A DNA stretch of 64,000 nt from Liquorilactobacillus mali KCTC 3596 = DSM 20444 (GTDB lineage: Bacteria > Bacillota > Bacilli > Lactobacillales > Lactobacillaceae), in contig NZ_BACP01000003.1 of NCBI RefSeq assembly GCF_000260415.1, positions 62,001-126,000 of the forward strand. Direction: 5' to 3'. The notes beneath the pieces were generated by a model that was given only the letters and a program-made list of their open reading frames with translations, had not been told where the DNA came from and made no database searches. Both the position numbers and the translations under genes were made by a program. Below, in pieces: positions 7,637 to 18,205 of this stretch (its first letter is position 1; every line of letters starts with the position of its first letter).

Positions 7637-8857
7637 ATGTCAAAGATAATTGCAATTAATGCTGGAAGTTCGAGTTTAAAGTTTAAGCTGTTTGAAATGA
7701 ACACAGAACAAGTTTTAGCACAAGGCCTTTTTGATAGGATTGGCTTAGCGCAGGGAGCAATAAAAATCAAGTATGGCGCTGATGAAGAATTTAAAACCAA
7801 TGAAGAAATAAAAGATCATTCATATGCTGTTAAGCGTCTACTGGGATTAATGCTTAATCTGGAAATCATTCATGAATTCTCAGAAATAAAAGGTGTGGGC
7901 CACCGTGTTGTTGCAGGTGGTGAATACTTTAAACGGTCGGTCGCGATTAATAGTAAAGTTATCCGAAAAATTAATTCATTGGCCGAGTATGCTCCAATTC
8001 ATAATCCAGCAAATTTGATGGGAATCAAAGCATTTAAGAAAATTCTTCCAACTGCAACAGCAGTAGCGGTTTTTGATACATCCTTTCATCAGACTATGCC
8101 AAAAGAAAATTACATCTTTAGCGTACCATATGAATGGTATCAAAAATATGGTGTAAGAAGGTATGGGGCACATGGGACTAGTCATCGGTATGTCGCAGAT
8201 GTCGCTGCTTCAATGTTAAAGCGTCCATTAAAGGAACTCAAACTAATTAGCTGTCATCTTGGAGCAGGAGCATCAATTTGTGCTATTAAGAATGGTAAAT
8301 CCTTCGATACTTCAATGGGATTTACTCCTTTAACTGGAATTACAATGGCTACTCGTTCTGGGGATACGGATGTTGCAATGATAGCATTTATGATGCAAAA
8401 ATTAGATATGCATTCTATGCCTGAAGCAATTTACGATTTGAATAAGAAGTCAGGATTATTGGGTATTTCGGGAGTATCATCCGATATGCGTGATGTCATG
8501 GAAGAAAGCACTACAAATTCTCGTGCACAGCTTGCTGTTGATATTTTTGTCAAGGATATTGTTAAGTATATCGGCTCGTATACTGCTGAAATGGGTGGAG
8601 TTGATGGAATAATATTTACGGCAGGGATTGGAGAAAATTCTGCGGAAATCAGAAGTGCAGTTTTGAAAAGATTGTCCTACATGGGAATTGAGGTTGATGA
8701 AGAGAAAAATTTATTAAGGGGAGAGAACATTGTGATTTCTACAAGTAGCTCAAAAGTCAAGGCTCTTGTGATTCCAACCGATGAAGAATTAATGATTGCA
8801 CGAGATGTTGACAAAATAATGAAAAAAAAGAATGTCAAAAGTGCAAAATTGGTATAG
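7637..8857 (+). CDS. ackA: acetate kinase
   Basis: 406 residues, full length. It makes ATP and acetate from acetyl phosphate in the cytoplasm, the last step of the acetate branch. Signatures seen: NAGSSSLKFKLF at 7-18, HRVVAGGEYF (about 95-104, substrate Arg), VFDTSFHQTMP (about 148-158, catalytic Asp), ARRYGAHGTSH-type sequence at RRYGAHGTSHRY (about 175-186), and FTAGIGENS (about 323-331). The start is ATG with ribosome site GAGGGGGA. No pta neighbour is present. A cre-like site lies immediately upstream, consistent with carbon-catabolite control of fermentative metabolism. Confidence 0.97.
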   Translation: MSKIIAINAGSSSLKFKLFEMNTEQVLAQGLFDRIGLAQGAIKIKYGADEEFKTNEEIKDHSYAVKRLLGLMLNLEIIHEFSEIKGVGHRVVAGGEYFKRSVAINSKVIRKINSLAEYAPIHNPANLMGIKAFKKILPTATAVAVFDTSFHQTMPKENYIFSVPYEWYQKYGVRRYGAHGTSHRYVADVAASMLKRPLKELKLISCHLGAGASICAIKNGKSFDTSMGFTPLTGITMATRSGDTDVAMIAFMMQKLDMHSMPEAIYDLNKKSGLLGISGVSSDMRDVMEESTTNSRAQLAVDIFVKDIVKYIGSYTAEMGGVDGIIFTAGIGENSAEIRSAVLKRLSYMGIEVDEEKNLLRGENIVISTSSSKVKALVIPTDEELMIARDVDKIMKKKNVKSAKLV

Positions 8858-8909
8858 ATAATTTGTGTTCAAGAAAGCAATTTTGTAACGAAATCGTAAC
8901 ATAAAACTG

Positions 8910-8938
8910 TTCACAAACATGACAAAAAGTGTTAGATT
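8910..8938 (+). promoter_or_regulatory. promoter of small coiled-coil gene
   Basis: TTCACA (8910-8915), 17-bp spacer, TAGATT (8933-8938), 42 bp before the ATG at 8981. Confidence 0.6.
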
Positions 8939-8980
8939 ATTCAAGTCGATAAATTAACTAATTTTGGGAGGACTTTTGTC

Positions 8981-9184
8981 ATGGGTAATAAGTTTGATAT
9001 TTTACACGATTATCAAGAGACAGTTGCTAAAATTGCTGAACTTGACGAAGTTTGTACGAGGATTAGCAACTCAAAACGTGGACGCCACTTATTGAATGCT
9101 TACGATGAAAAGAAACGAAATGTTGAAGAAGAACGTGAACAACTTGAAATCATTTTAGAAGCAATGAACGCCGCAGAAGATTAA
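8981..9184 (+). CDS. small coiled-coil protein of unknown function
   Basis: 67 residues, ATG preceded by GGGAGGA. It is almost entirely charged and helical, with heptad-like Leu/Ile spacing over about 14-64 and no hydrophobic membrane segment, so it should be a small cytoplasmic helical protein. It has its own promoter and a terminator at 9221, an independent unit between ackA and the purine genes. No family is recognised. The clean regulatory signals and good ribosome site support it as a real gene. Confidence 0.75.
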   Translation: MGNKFDILHDYQETVAKIAELDEVCTRISNSKRGRHLLNAYDEKKRNVEEEREQLEIILEAMNAAED

Positions 9185-9220
9185 TCAAAGTAAGCAAGAA
9201 TAAAAAAGAGTTAATAAATT

Positions 9221-9253
9221 AGAAAATCTCATTAGTAGATTTTCTTTTTTTTA
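9221..9253 (+). terminator. terminator of small coiled-coil gene
   Basis: AGAAAATCT/AGATTTTCT hairpin (9221-9229 with 9237-9245) followed by a T-run. Confidence 0.85.
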
Positions 9254-9348
9254 TGATTACAAAATAAAATACGAAATAAAAAGTTTTTTTTGAGATAATT
9301 AAGGTGATATACTAGCTTAATGCGTATGAATGTACAATTATTACAAAT

Positions 9349-9394
9349 AAAGTTCGATTTTAGCTTTGACAATTATTATATCCTTTGCTAAGCT
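9349..9394 (+). promoter_or_regulatory. PurBox and promoter of purEKB
   Basis: AAAGTTCGATTTT (9349-9361) matches the PurBox (AWWGTTCGGWWWT on this strand) with one change (G to A). Four bases later come TTGACA (9366-9371), a 17-bp spacer and TAAGCT (9389-9394). PurR-family regulators bind PurBoxes and sense PRPP. Lactococcal PurR activates, Bacillus PurR represses. The box next to the -35 would fit activation, but this is inference. Confidence 0.75.
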
Positions 9395-9420
9395 AAGGCT
9401 GTACTTTAGGAGGGATAACG

Positions 9421-9909
9421 GTGAGCAAGGAAATCAGTATTATAATGGGAAGCTCTTCTGATTGGGAAACAATGAAAGAAGCGGCCAATATAATAGAACA
9501 ATTTGGTGTTAGTTTTGACAAACAAGTTATTTCAGCACACAGAATGCCACAGGAAATGTTTGATTTTGCCAATAGTGCTGCAGATAATGGAATCAAAGTA
9601 ATAATTGCAGGGGCTGGTGGTGCGGCACATCTTCCTGGAATGATTGCAGCAAATACGATTTTACCAGTGATTGGAGTACCCGTTCAAAGCCATGCACTTA
9701 GTGGACTTGACTCGTTATTATCTATTGTGCAAATGCCTGCTGGAATCCCAGTGGCAACGACTGCAATTGGTGTTGCTGGGGCGAAAAATGCGGCATTGTT
9801 AGCATTACAGATACTCGGGATTACTGATTCTCAGGTTGCACAAAAGCTTACAGGCTATCGTAAAGAGATGCATGATAAAGCAGTGAAGAGTGGTGAGACT
9901 CTTGTCTAA
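9421..9909 (+). CDS. purE: N5-carboxyaminoimidazole ribonucleotide mutase
   Basis: 162 residues, usual length for class I PurE. It converts N5-CAIR to CAIR in purine synthesis. The N-terminal [10 protein letters not shown] (about 9-18) and [10 protein letters not shown] (about 39-48) carry the substrate phosphate and catalytic residues, and [12 protein letters not shown] (about 67-78) is the conserved loop. The start is GTG 9421 behind TAGGAGGGAT. First gene of purEKB; purK overlaps its end, as usual for partners that act in sequence. Confidence 0.96.
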   Translation: MSKEISIIMGSSSDWETMKEAANIIEQFGVSFDKQVISAHRMPQEMFDFANSAADNGIKVIIAGAGGAAHLPGMIAANTILPVIGVPVQSHALSGLDSLLSIVQMPAGIPVATTAIGVAGAKNAALLALQILGITDSQVAQKLTGYRKEMHDKAVKSGETLV

Positions 9910-11023
9910 GATGATTACGCAAGGACAAACAATTGGGATTATTGGTGGAGGACAATTAGGACAGATGCTGGCATTTTCCGCTAAATCCGCAGGTTTTCGT
10001 GTACTGATCTTAGATCCTAATCCAGATTGTTCCGCAGGACAGGTTTCTGATGACCAAATTGTTGCAGAATATGAAAATATTTCTGCAATTGAGGAACTAG
10101 CGGCACGTTCAGATGTATTAACATATGAATTCGAGAACGTTGATTTAAAAGCATTAGAAGATGTTACACGGATGGTTTCAGTTCCTCAGGGAACAAAATT
10201 GTTAGCAATTACTAAAGATAGATTAAATGAAAAGACATTTTTAGCAGATAGCGGCCTGAAGGTAACCCCCTTTGCAGCAATTAACTCTATTACTGACTTA
10301 AAGGAAGCAATTCAAAAGTTCGGATATCCCGCGGTTTTAAAGACATGTCAAGGCGGCTATGATGGAAAAGCACAGCTGGTGCTGCATGATGCTGCAGATT
10401 TGGCCGAAGCACCTGAACTGATTGAACAAGGACAGTGCATACTTGAGGATTGGGTTGAGTTCTCTAAGGAAATTTCTGTAATGGTTGCAAGAAATGTTGA
10501 TGGTGCAATTTCGCTATTTCCTACAAGTGAGAATATTCATAGAAATCAGATTTTGCATGAGAGTATTGTACCTGCAAGAATTTCGCATGTTCTACAAGAA
10601 AAAGCACAAAAGATGGCCGAAAAAATTGCGACCAAGATTAATCTGTGTGGTATCCTTGGTGTGGAGATGTTTGTAGGCAAAGATGGTGAACTTTATGTAA
10701 ATGAACTTGCCCCACGTCCACATAATTCGGGGCATTATTCAATTGAGGCATGCAATTTTTCACAGTTTGACGTACACAACCGAGCAATTTGTAACTGGCC
10801 AATGCCAAAAATTGAATTACTAGAACCGGTTGTTATGGTCAATATCCTCGGGCAGCATGTTGCAGGAGCAGCAAAATTGGTTTCAGAAAAGCTACAGTGG
10901 CATTTTCATGATTATGGCAAGGCTGATGCTCGGCATGATAGGAAGATGGGACATGTTACAATTTTGACTAATAACGTTGAAGAAACACTTTCTGAGATCG
11001 AAAAAACAAAAGTATGGGATTAA
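9902..11023 (+). CDS. purK: N5-carboxyaminoimidazole ribonucleotide synthetase
   Basis: About 373 residues, an ATP-grasp enzyme that carboxylates AIR with ATP and bicarbonate to give N5-CAIR for PurE. The N-terminal [12 protein letters not shown] is the family hallmark; [13 protein letters not shown] (about 148-160) is the ATP-grasp Lys/Gly loop, and [13 protein letters not shown] (about 265-277) is the metal/ATP end. TTG 9902 is spaced correctly behind GTGGTGAG and overlaps the purE stop by 8 bases. ATG 9911 is the alternative, and GTG 9890 is too close to the ribosome site. Confidence 0.95.
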   Translation: MSKMITQGQTIGIIGGGQLGQMLAFSAKSAGFRVLILDPNPDCSAGQVSDDQIVAEYENISAIEELAARSDVLTYEFENVDLKALEDVTRMVSVPQGTKLLAITKDRLNEKTFLADSGLKVTPFAAINSITDLKEAIQKFGYPAVLKTCQGGYDGKAQLVLHDAADLAEAPELIEQGQCILEDWVEFSKEISVMVARNVDGAISLFPTSENIHRNQILHESIVPARISHVLQEKAQKMAEKIATKINLCGILGVEMFVGKDGELYVNELAPRPHNSGHYSIEACNFSQFDVHNRAICNWPMPKIELLEPVVMVNILGQHVAGAAKLVSEKLQWHFHDYGKADARHDRKMGHVTILTNNVEETLSEIEKTKVWD

Positions 11024-11035
11024 AGGAGCAAACTA

Positions 11036-12331
11036 ATGATTTCAAGATATTCACGACCAGAAATGGCAGCAATTTGGGAAGATCAAAAAAAATATGAATG
11101 CTGGCTTGAAGTAGAGATAGCGGCAGATGAAGCTTGGTCTAAACTTGGACATATTCCTGCTGAAGATGTTACAAAAATTCGCGAGAATGCTAAATTTGAT
11201 GTTAATAGAATTTTAGAAATCGAAGAGACAACACATCATGATGTAATTGCTTTTACCCGCTGTGTGTCGGAGTCGCTTGGCGAGGAGAAAAAATGGGTTC
11301 ACTATGGGCTGACTAGTACTGATGTTGTTGATACGGCTTATGGATACCAATTGAAGCAAGTTAATGAGCTATTACGAAAAGACTTGGCACATTTCAAGGA
11401 AATTGTTGCCAGTCAAGCGAAAAAATATAGGAATACTGTAATGATGGGTAGGACTCACGGAGTACATGCCGAGCCTACTACTTTTGGTCTGAAGCTTGCA
11501 AGATGGTATTCGGAAATAAACCGCGATATTGAACGCTTTGAACATGCTGCCAAGGGAGTTGAAGCTGGTAAAATCAGTGGTGCAGTGGGAACATTTGCCA
11601 ACATTGATCCATTTGTTGAAAAATATGTTTGTGAGAAATTGGGAATTCGTCCCCAAGAAATCTCAAGTCAGGTTCTACCACGCGATTTGCATGCTGAATA
11701 TATTGCAGTATTAGCGTTAATTGCAACAAGTCTAGAAAAATTTGCAACTGAGATTCGGGGATTGCAAAAATCTGAAACGAGAGAAGTCGAAGAGCATTTT
11801 GCAAAGGGGCAAAAGGGATCATCTGCAATGCCCCATAAACGTAATCCGATTGGCTCGGAAAATATTTGTGGATTGGCACGTGTGGTTCGCGGACATATGG
11901 TGACAGCATTCGAAGATGTTACTCTGTGGCATGAAAGAGATATTTCACATTCTTCAGCCGAAAGAATTATTTTACCTGATACGACTATTTTGATAGACTA
12001 CATGCTGAATCGTTTTGGCAGAATTTTAGAGAATTTGACAGTTTTTCCAGAGAATATGCTGCGTAATATGGGTCGAACATTTGGCTTAATTTACAGTGGA
12101 AGAGTTCTTCTTAAACTGATTGACACTGGTATGAGTCGAGAAGAGGCATACGATTTAATTCAGCCCAAAACAGCTGAATCATGGGATAAACAAGTTCAGT
12201 TCCGCCCATTGCTCGAACAAGATAAGGAGATTACTAGTCGGCTTTCAAAAGAAGACTTGGATGATGCATTTGATTATCACTGGCATTTACGTCATGTGGA
12301 TGAAATTTTTGAGCGTGTCGGTTTAGGTTGA
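11036..12331 (+). CDS. purB: adenylosuccinate lyase
   Basis: 431 residues. It cleaves SAICAR to AICAR and adenylosuccinate to AMP, releasing fumarate. The superfamily signature [14 protein letters not shown] (about 262-275) with the flexible catalytic Ser loop is intact; TSTDVVDTA (about 93-101) and [11 protein letters not shown] (about 138-148, catalytic His) are present. ATG follows AAAGGAGCAAACT. Last gene of the purEKB unit; 170 bp downstream is a hairpin terminator, so the purC unit needs its own promoter. Confidence 0.96.
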   Translation: MISRYSRPEMAAIWEDQKKYECWLEVEIAADEAWSKLGHIPAEDVTKIRENAKFDVNRILEIEETTHHDVIAFTRCVSESLGEEKKWVHYGLTSTDVVDTAYGYQLKQVNELLRKDLAHFKEIVASQAKKYRNTVMMGRTHGVHAEPTTFGLKLARWYSEINRDIERFEHAAKGVEAGKISGAVGTFANIDPFVEKYVCEKLGIRPQEISSQVLPRDLHAEYIAVLALIATSLEKFATEIRGLQKSETREVEEHFAKGQKGSSAMPHKRNPIGSENICGLARVVRGHMVTAFEDVTLWHERDISHSSAERIILPDTTILIDYMLNRFGRILENLTVFPENMLRNMGRTFGLIYSGRVLLKLIDTGMSREEAYDLIQPKTAESWDKQVQFRPLLEQDKEITSRLSKEDLDDAFDYHWHLRHVDEIFERVGLG

Positions 12332-12429
12332 ATGCAAGAAATTTTTAAAGATAAACGGTAAAGAAACATTGAAGAGTGTGATGTAGGTCTGCGAAACTCA
12401 GGCATTAACTTGAGATTATGGGAATAAGA

Positions 12430-12542
12430 ATTCGTTGTTATAAGTAATTTGAAGTTATATTAGAAATTTGAACTTATGGAACATGTCTATATGAAATTAA
12501 CAGAGGCCGGATCAAAATTTAATTTTTGACCCGGTCTTTTTA
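12430..12542 (+). repeat. 3'-end element, copy 1 (related copy at 52690)
   Basis: The segment after purB shares a run of blocks in the same order with 52690-52797 after zwf: TTCGTTGT, an ATAA-rich gap, GAAGTT, GAA/ATTT, CTTATGGA, GT-TATA-GAAA, then a terminator hairpin whose left arm carries ATCAAAA. Both copies end a transcription unit. The function is unknown; it may be a conserved 3' UTR RNA or a dispersed intergenic repeat. Confidence 0.45.
12502..12542 (+). terminator. terminator of purEKB
   Basis: AGGCCGGATCAAAA pairs with TTTTTGACCCGGTCT, followed by a T-run. Confidence 0.9.
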
Positions 12543-12661
12543 TTTATTACCGATAGTCATGCAATATAAGTTTTTTTTCTCTAAAAAGCAAACAATAGAT
12601 ATAGTAATACTTTTATGTAATGTCAAATGAATTATAATTACTTATAGTTGGTGTGCAATTT

Positions 12662-12674
12662 ATTGTTCGGTTTA
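12662..12674 (+). promoter_or_regulatory. distal PurBox upstream of purC
   Basis: ATTGTTCGGTTTA keeps the GTTCGG core of the PurBox, with one mismatch at its end. It lies 93 bp upstream of the proximal box in the same orientation; TATAAT at 12679-12684 follows. The 548-bp spacer between purB and purC otherwise holds the 3' element, its terminator and the purC promoter; I see no gene there. Confidence 0.5.
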
Positions 12675-12754
12675 ATTATATAATGAAAATATACTGTGTA
12701 ATTGATTTTGCTATATTCATAAGAAAACAAACAAAATGTAAAATATTAGAAAAT

Positions 12755-12801
12755 AAAGTTCGGATTTTACATATTGACTATTTGTTTTTTATTGTTAATC
12801 T
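12755..12801 (+). promoter_or_regulatory. proximal PurBox and promoter of purCSQLFMNHD
   Basis: AAAGTTCGGATTT (12755-12767) is an exact PurBox. It is followed by TTGACT (12774-12779), a 16-bp spacer and TAATCT (12796-12801). The box-to--35 distance (6 bp) resembles that at purE (4 bp), so the two units are probably co-regulated by PurR. Confidence 0.8.
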
Positions 12802-12878
12802 TTAAGTGAATTAGTGACCATTTATGGCAGGAGTTGCTCTTAATATTCGCTTATAGTTGAAAGGATTGAGTTTGAAAG

Positions 12879-13598
12879 ATGGAAAAAATGATTTATGCAG
12901 GAAAAGCCAAACAAATGTGGACAACTGCAGATGATGAGATTTTAAAGGTAGTTTACATGGATCAGGCAACGGCATTGAATGGTAAAAAGAAAGATCAGAT
13001 TTCAGGTAAAGGAATTCTGAATAACCATATATCTTCCTTAATTTTTGAATATCTGACACGGCAAGGAATCGAGAATCATTTTATCAAAAGAATTTCAGAT
13101 ACTGAAGAACTTGTTAAGAAAGTAACTATTCTGCCACTTGAAATGGTCACGAGAAATGTAGCAGCTGGTCACTTTACGACTCGCTTTGGAGTTGAAGAGG
13201 GCAAGGTATTTGAGACACCAGTTGAGGAAACATATTTTAAAAGTGATGAACTAGATGATCCCTTTATGAATAATTCCCAAATTTTGGCACTAAAAATTGC
13301 GACAAAGAGTGAAATCGAAAAGATGTGGGATATCTCACGAAAAGTAAATAGTTTATTGACAGAATTATTTAAGAAGATGGATTTACGTTTGATTGATTTT
13401 AAGCTTGAATTCGGAAAACTAAAAGATGGTGAAATTGTTTTAGCAGATGAATTTTCTCCAGATAATTGCCGGCTTTGGGACATGAAGGATAATGCCCATA
13501 TGGATAAAGATGTGTACCGCCGTGATCTTGGTGATTTGACGATTGTATATGAAGAAGTATTAAAACGACTAGAAAAAGTTCTTACGGAGGATATGTAA
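12879..13598 (+). CDS. purC: SAICAR synthase
   Basis: 239 residues, normal size. It joins CAIR with aspartate using ATP to make SAICAR. The start region MIYAGKAKQM (about 4-13) is the ATP phosphate loop of this family, and VLADEFSPDNCRLW (about 188-201) contains the conserved DE-SPD-RW signature. First gene of the eight-gene purine unit, directly behind the PurBox promoter with a leader of about 70 bases. The ribosome site is modest (AAAGGA, about 13 bp before the ATG). purS follows after 2 bp. Confidence 0.96.
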   Translation: MEKMIYAGKAKQMWTTADDEILKVVYMDQATALNGKKKDQISGKGILNNHISSLIFEYLTRQGIENHFIKRISDTEELVKKVTILPLEMVTRNVAAGHFTTRFGVEEGKVFETPVEETYFKSDELDDPFMNNSQILALKIATKSEIEKMWDISRKVNSLLTELFKKMDLRLIDFKLEFGKLKDGEIVLADEFSPDNCRLWDMKDNAHMDKDVYRRDLGDLTIVYEEVLKRLEKVLTEDM

Positions 13599-13600
13599 TT

Positions 13601-13849
13601 ATGGTGAATGTGCGTATTTTTGTGACTTATAAGCAATCAGTTTTTAATCCCCAAGGAGAGACCATTACAGATGCTATCCATAGTTTAGGCTTTTCTGCAG
13701 TAAAAAAAGTAAATGTTGGCAAGTTTTTTGATTTACAGATAGAACCTAATGATAAATCAGTCGAAGAAATTGTTAGTCAGGTTTCAGAACAATTATTAGT
13801 TAACTTTAATTTAGAAACATATCATTATGAAGTGATGGAGGAAGCGTAA
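13601..13849 (+). CDS. purS: FGAM synthetase subunit PurS
   Basis: 82 residues, the small structural subunit of the three-part FGAM synthetase (PurS-PurQ-PurL) of Gram-positive bacteria. The alpha/beta fold has the typical start [19 protein letters not shown] (about 3-21). It bridges PurL and PurQ and helps channel ammonia. The ribosome site ACGGAGGA lies at the end of purC. The stop overlaps the purQ start by one base, fitting equal production of the three subunits. Confidence 0.95.
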   Translation: MVNVRIFVTYKQSVFNPQGETITDAIHSLGFSAVKKVNVGKFFDLQIEPNDKSVEEIVSQVSEQLLVNFNLETYHYEVMEEA

Positions 13850-14538
13850 TGAAGATTGCTGTTGTGGTTTTTCCTGGTTCGAATTGCGATATTGACCTTT
13901 TTGAAGCACTTCATACTGTTTGTGGTGCTGCAGTAGAGTATGTTTCACATAAGAGAGACAACTTAGATGGTTTTGACGCAGTCATGTTACCAGGTGGATT
14001 TTCGTATGGTGATTATTTAAGATGTGGCGCAATTGCTCGTTTCAGTAATATCATGCCAGCAATTGTTGAATTTGCTAAGCAAGGCAAACCAGTCTTTGGA
14101 ACTTGTAATGGTTTCCAGATTTTAACAGAAGCTGGGCTCTTGCCTGGGGCTTTAAAGCAAAACGATAGCTTGAAATTTATTTGTAAGACAGTCTCATTGA
14201 CAGTTGAAAATAATCAGACTCTTTTTACAACACAATATAAGAAAAAAGAAACAATAGCCTTACCAATCGCACATGCCGATGGGAGCTATTATGCTGATGA
14301 AGAAACCTTGGCGGAACTTGAAGAAAATCATCAAGTCGTCTTTCGCTATGCTGGAGAAAACCCAAACGGAAGTTTAAATAATATTGCTGGTATTACAAAT
14401 AAGGCGGGTAATGTTTTAGGAATGATGCCACATCCTGAAAGGGCAGTTGAAGCAATATTAGGAAATCTGGATGGTCTGCGTTTGTTCAAATCATTACTCG
14501 AAAATGGGAAAGTCACTACTGAGGAGGCTGTACGCTAA
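13849..14538 (+). CDS. purQ: FGAM synthetase, glutaminase subunit PurQ
   Basis: 229 residues, class I glutamine amidotransferase. It frees ammonia from glutamine for PurL. The catalytic Cys is in FGTCNGFQ (Cys at about 86), the His/Glu pair in [10 protein letters not shown] (about 191-200), and the oxyanion region in [12 protein letters not shown] (about 47-58). It overlaps purS and purL by one base each, an arrangement that suggests translational coupling. Confidence 0.97.
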   Translation: MKIAVVVFPGSNCDIDLFEALHTVCGAAVEYVSHKRDNLDGFDAVMLPGGFSYGDYLRCGAIARFSNIMPAIVEFAKQGKPVFGTCNGFQILTEAGLLPGALKQNDSLKFICKTVSLTVENNQTLFTTQYKKKETIALPIAHADGSYYADEETLAELEENHQVVFRYAGENPNGSLNNIAGITNKAGNVLGMMPHPERAVEAILGNLDGLRLFKSLLENGKVTTEEAVR

Positions 14539-16763
14539 TGGCTGTGAAAGTTGAAATGAGCCCTGTGGAAATAAAAAACAAAAAACCTTATCTTGAGTGG
14601 GGATTGACAGAAAAGGAGTATGACTTCATCTCTGAAAAGTTGTTGGAAAGATTGCCCAATTATACTGAGACAGGTCTTTTCTCAGTGATGTGGAGTGAGC
14701 ATTGTTCTTACAAGAAATCAAAACCAGTATTGCGCGAATTTCCTAACAGAAATGAACGTGTATTGCAAGGACCTGGTGAAGGTGCCGGTATTGTTGATAT
14801 TGGTGATAACCAAGCGGTTGTATTCAAGGCTGAAAGTCATAACCACCCATCTGCAGTTGAACCTTATGAAGGTGCAGCAACTGGTGTGGGAGGAATAATT
14901 CGCGATATCTTCAGTATGGGTGCGAGGCCGATTGCGATGCTTGACTCGCTGCATTTTGGTGAAATTGATAATGCACATACAAGATACTTGATTAATGAAG
15001 TGGTTGCAGGAATTGGTGGATATGGTAATTGTATGGGAATTCCAACCGTTGGCGGTGAAACAACTTTTGATGAATGTTATTCAGGTAATCCATTAGTAAA
15101 TGCAATGTGTGTGGGTATTATGGATCAAAAAGACATGCAAAAAGGACAGGCAAAAGGTGTTGGCAATGCAGTTATGTACGTAGGAGCCAAGACTGGACGT
15201 GACGGAATCCATGGTGCAACCTTCGCATCGGCTGACTTTGCAGATGATAGGGAGACACAACGTTCGGCTGTTCAAGTGGGAGATCCATTTATGGAGAAAC
15301 TATTGATGGAAGCATGCTTGGAATTGACTAGCCAGCATAAGAAATGGTTGGTTGGTATTCAGGACATGGGTGCGGCTGGAATCGTTTCATCGAGTTGTGA
15401 AATGGCATCTAAGGCTGGCAGCGGAATGGATTTAACGTTAGATAATGTACCGCAACGAGAAACAGAAATGTCAGCATATGAGATTATGCTAAGTGAGTCG
15501 CAAGAAAGAATGCTGTTGTGTGTTCGCGCAGGATTCGAAGAAAAGGTTAAATCTTTATTCAAAGACTATGGATTAGAGGCAGTCGTAATCGGCCGTGTTA
15601 CAGACGGAAATGACTATGTTTTGAGACATCATGGTGAAATTGTTACCAATATTCCTGTTTCAAGTTTGACAGACGATGTTTTAGAAGAACCTAGTGAAGA
15701 AAGAAAACCAGAAAGAATTACACAGGCTGAGAGTTTATCTAATTGGATTCCAGAATTTACAGATGCTAAAGAGATACTACGGAAATTGTTGGTCCAACCA
15801 ACAATTGCATCAAAGGAAATCTTTACGCAAACGTACGATTCACAGGTTAGAACTAATACAGTTGTTGGACCGGGTAGTGATGCTGCTGTTCTACGTATCA
15901 GAAGGACAAATAAAGCTTTAGCAATGACATCCGATGGAAATGGACGTTTCGTATACCTTGATCCTTTTGTTGGTGGACAGATTGCTGTTTTAGAAGCTGC
16001 TGCAAACTTGATTGCAAGTGGAGCACTTCCTTTAGCAATGACTGATTGCCTGAACTATGGTGACCCTAATGATCCTGAAATTTATTGGGAATTGCATCAG
16101 TCAGTTTTAGGGATGTCAGAGGCTTGTCGCGTGCTGAACACACCCGTAATTTCTGGAAATGTGTCGCTGTATAATGAGAACAATGGTGAAGCAATTTATC
16201 CTACTCCAATGGTTGGTATGGTTGGTTTAGTTAAGGATATTAATAAACATTTGACTAATATTTTCAAAAACAGTGGAGCTAAGGTGTTCTTAGTGGGTAA
16301 TACACGTGCTGATTTTGCAGGCTCAGAAATTCAAAAAATGTTAACTGGTAAAATTTCTGGTATGTTGAACGCTATTGATACTGAATTTGAAAGTAAAAAA
16401 CTTTTCAAATTACTGCAAGCAATTGAAGCGGGGCTGGTAGATAGTGCTCATGACTTGAGTGAAGGTGGACTTGCTGTAGGCTTGGTAGAGAGTACTTTTT
16501 CAAGTGATGTAGGATTAGATATTGAATTAAAGACAATGAAGGCACAAGATTTGTTCAGTGAGACTCCAGGTAGATTCGTTGTGAGCGTGACTCCTGAAAA
16601 GGTTGAGAAGTTTGTCGAGATAATGGAAGATGATTGTATGGAAATTGGTGAGACGACCGCAAAGCAGAAGGTACATTTGAAATGTCAAAATGCAGATTTT
16701 GAGATTCAAGTTGCGGAAGCTCAGAAAATTTGGGAGGAAGCAATACCATGCCTTATGAAATAA
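14538..16763 (+). CDS. purL: FGAM synthetase, synthetase subunit PurL
   Basis: 741 residues, the small PurL type that needs PurQ and PurS. It uses ATP to amidate FGAR to FGAM. Conserved parts include [13 protein letters not shown] (about 50-62), [20 protein letters not shown] (about 91-110), [10 protein letters not shown] (about 273-282) and the C-terminal [15 protein letters not shown] (about 638-652). The 3' end overlaps purF by 16 bases, and the purF ribosome site lies within purL. Confidence 0.97.
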   Translation: MAVKVEMSPVEIKNKKPYLEWGLTEKEYDFISEKLLERLPNYTETGLFSVMWSEHCSYKKSKPVLREFPNRNERVLQGPGEGAGIVDIGDNQAVVFKAESHNHPSAVEPYEGAATGVGGIIRDIFSMGARPIAMLDSLHFGEIDNAHTRYLINEVVAGIGGYGNCMGIPTVGGETTFDECYSGNPLVNAMCVGIMDQKDMQKGQAKGVGNAVMYVGAKTGRDGIHGATFASADFADDRETQRSAVQVGDPFMEKLLMEACLELTSQHKKWLVGIQDMGAAGIVSSSCEMASKAGSGMDLTLDNVPQRETEMSAYEIMLSESQERMLLCVRAGFEEKVKSLFKDYGLEAVVIGRVTDGNDYVLRHHGEIVTNIPVSSLTDDVLEEPSEERKPERITQAESLSNWIPEFTDAKEILRKLLVQPTIASKEIFTQTYDSQVRTNTVVGPGSDAAVLRIRRTNKALAMTSDGNGRFVYLDPFVGGQIAVLEAAANLIASGALPLAMTDCLNYGDPNDPEIYWELHQSVLGMSEACRVLNTPVISGNVSLYNENNGEAIYPTPMVGMVGLVKDINKHLTNIFKNSGAKVFLVGNTRADFAGSEIQKMLTGKISGMLNAIDTEFESKKLFKLLQAIEAGLVDSAHDLSEGGLAVGLVESTFSSDVGLDIELKTMKAQDLFSETPGRFVVSVTPEKVEKFVEIMEDDCMEIGETTAKQKVHLKCQNADFEIQVAEAQKIWEEAIPCLMK

Positions 16764-18205
16764 AAGGATTAAATGAAGAATGTGGTGTTTTTGGTGTTTT
16801 TGGTACACCAGAAGCAAGTCATCTGACATATTTTGGATTGCATAGTTTGCAACATCGAGGGCAAGAAGGTGCCGGAATTGTTGTGAGTGATGGAGAAAAA
16901 TTGCAGCAATTTAGAAATCGTGGGTTATTGGCCGAAGTTTTTGCAAACAAGGAAAATTTGGATAAATTAGTTGGAATGGCTGCAATCGGGCATGTACGGT
17001 ATGGAACAAGTGGAAATAATATTCTTGCGAATGTACAACCTTTTTTATTCCATTTTGGAGATGGTGATGTTGCACTAGCCCATAATGGCAATCTCACTAA
17101 TGCTGAGACAATTAAGCGTGAACTTGAAAAGGATGGTGCTATCTTTCAGTCTACTTCAGATACTGAAATCTTGATTCATTTGATTCGACAAAAGAAACAT
17201 ATGGACTTTATTGATGCACTTAAAGCAAGTCTAAACCAGGTTCATGGTGGTTTTGCATTCTTGTTATTGCGTGAAGATAGTCTAATTGCAGCGTTAGATC
17301 CAAACGGTTTTAGACCATTGTCAATTGGGCAGCTTGCAAATGGTTCTTATGTCGTTGCCAGTGAGACATGTGCTTTGGACATGGTAGGAGCAAAATTAGT
17401 CCGGGATGTCCAGCCAGGTGAATTAATAATTATTGATAAGGATGGTCTGCATATAGATCGTTATACAGATGATACTCAATTGGCAATTTGTTCAATGGAA
17501 TATATTTACTTTTCACGTCCAGATTCGATTATTCACGGTGTGACAGTACACAATGCACGTAAAAAGATGGGTAGATTGCTAGCGAGGCAAGCCCCACTTG
17601 ATGTCGACATGGTAGTTGGTGTACCTAATTCTTCTTTGTCAGCTGCAAGTGGATATGCTGAAGAAAGCGGCTTACCTTACGAAATGGGATTGATAAAAAA
17701 TCAATATATTGCAAGAACTTTTATTCAACCAACACAAGAACTGCGTGAGCGTGGGGTCAAAATGAAATTGTCTGCGGTTCGTGGAGTTGTTGAGGGTAAG
17801 AAAGTTGCAATTATTGATGATTCGATTGTTCGTGGGACTACAAGCAAACAAATTGTTAGGTTATTAAGGGAGGCTGGTGCTAAGGAAGTTCATATGCGAA
17901 TTGCTTCACCACCTCTACGCTTCCCGTGTTTTTATGGAATTGACATTTCTACACGTTCTGAACTCATGGCGGCTAATTATTCCGTCGATGAGATGTGTAA
18001 AGAAATTGGTGCGGACTCACTTGAGTTTTTGACTATTCCGAATTTAATCAAGGCAATTGATATTCCCGATGCAAATAATGCTCCGAATGGTGGGCTATGT
18101 GTTGCTTACTTTGATGGTAAGTATCCAACTCCTTTATACGATTATGAAGAAGGTTACTTGAAGTCGCTAAAACATCAGCATGAATTGGAGGTTGGTGTGA
18201 AATGA
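16748..18205 (+). CDS. purF: amidophosphoribosyltransferase
   Basis: 485 residues. It commits PRPP and glutamine to purine synthesis as phosphoribosylamine. ATG 16748 is chosen because GGGAGGAAG lies about 10 bp ahead; an in-frame TTG at 16730 lies at the left edge of that ribosome site. An 11-residue propeptide precedes Cys12 (ECGVFG), the N-terminal nucleophile exposed by self-processing. The PRPP-binding motif [14 protein letters not shown] is at about 356-369, and [11 protein letters not shown] is at about 33-43. The family usually carries an Fe-S cluster; candidate cysteines are near 386, 415 and 445. It overlaps purL and purM (4 bases). Confidence 0.96.
   Translation: MPYEIKGLNEECGVFGVFGTPEASHLTYFGLHSLQHRGQEGAGIVVSDGEKLQQFRNRGLLAEVFANKENLDKLVGMAAIGHVRYGTSGNNILANVQPFLFHFGDGDVALAHNGNLTNAETIKRELEKDGAIFQSTSDTEILIHLIRQKKHMDFIDALKASLNQVHGGFAFLLLREDSLIAALDPNGFRPLSIGQLANGSYVVASETCALDMVGAKLVRDVQPGELIIIDKDGLHIDRYTDDTQLAICSMEYIYFSRPDSIIHGVTVHNARKKMGRLLARQAPLDVDMVVGVPNSSLSAASGYAEESGLPYEMGLIKNQYIARTFIQPTQELRERGVKMKLSAVRGVVEGKKVAIIDDSIVRGTTSKQIVRLLREAGAKEVHMRIASPPLRFPCFYGIDISTRSELMAANYSVDEMCKEIGADSLEFLTIPNLIKAIDIPDANNAPNGGLCVAYFDGKYPTPLYDYEEGYLKSLKHQHELEVGVK

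Noticed and set aside
12331-12879. Purine riboswitch before purC
   Set aside because: No purine aptamer core or terminator/antiterminator pair; PurBoxes explain control better.
13169-13636. 155-codon minus-strand ORF over purC
   Set aside because: Ser/Lys-rich antisense shadow; crosses the purC-purS junction and has no regulatory signals.
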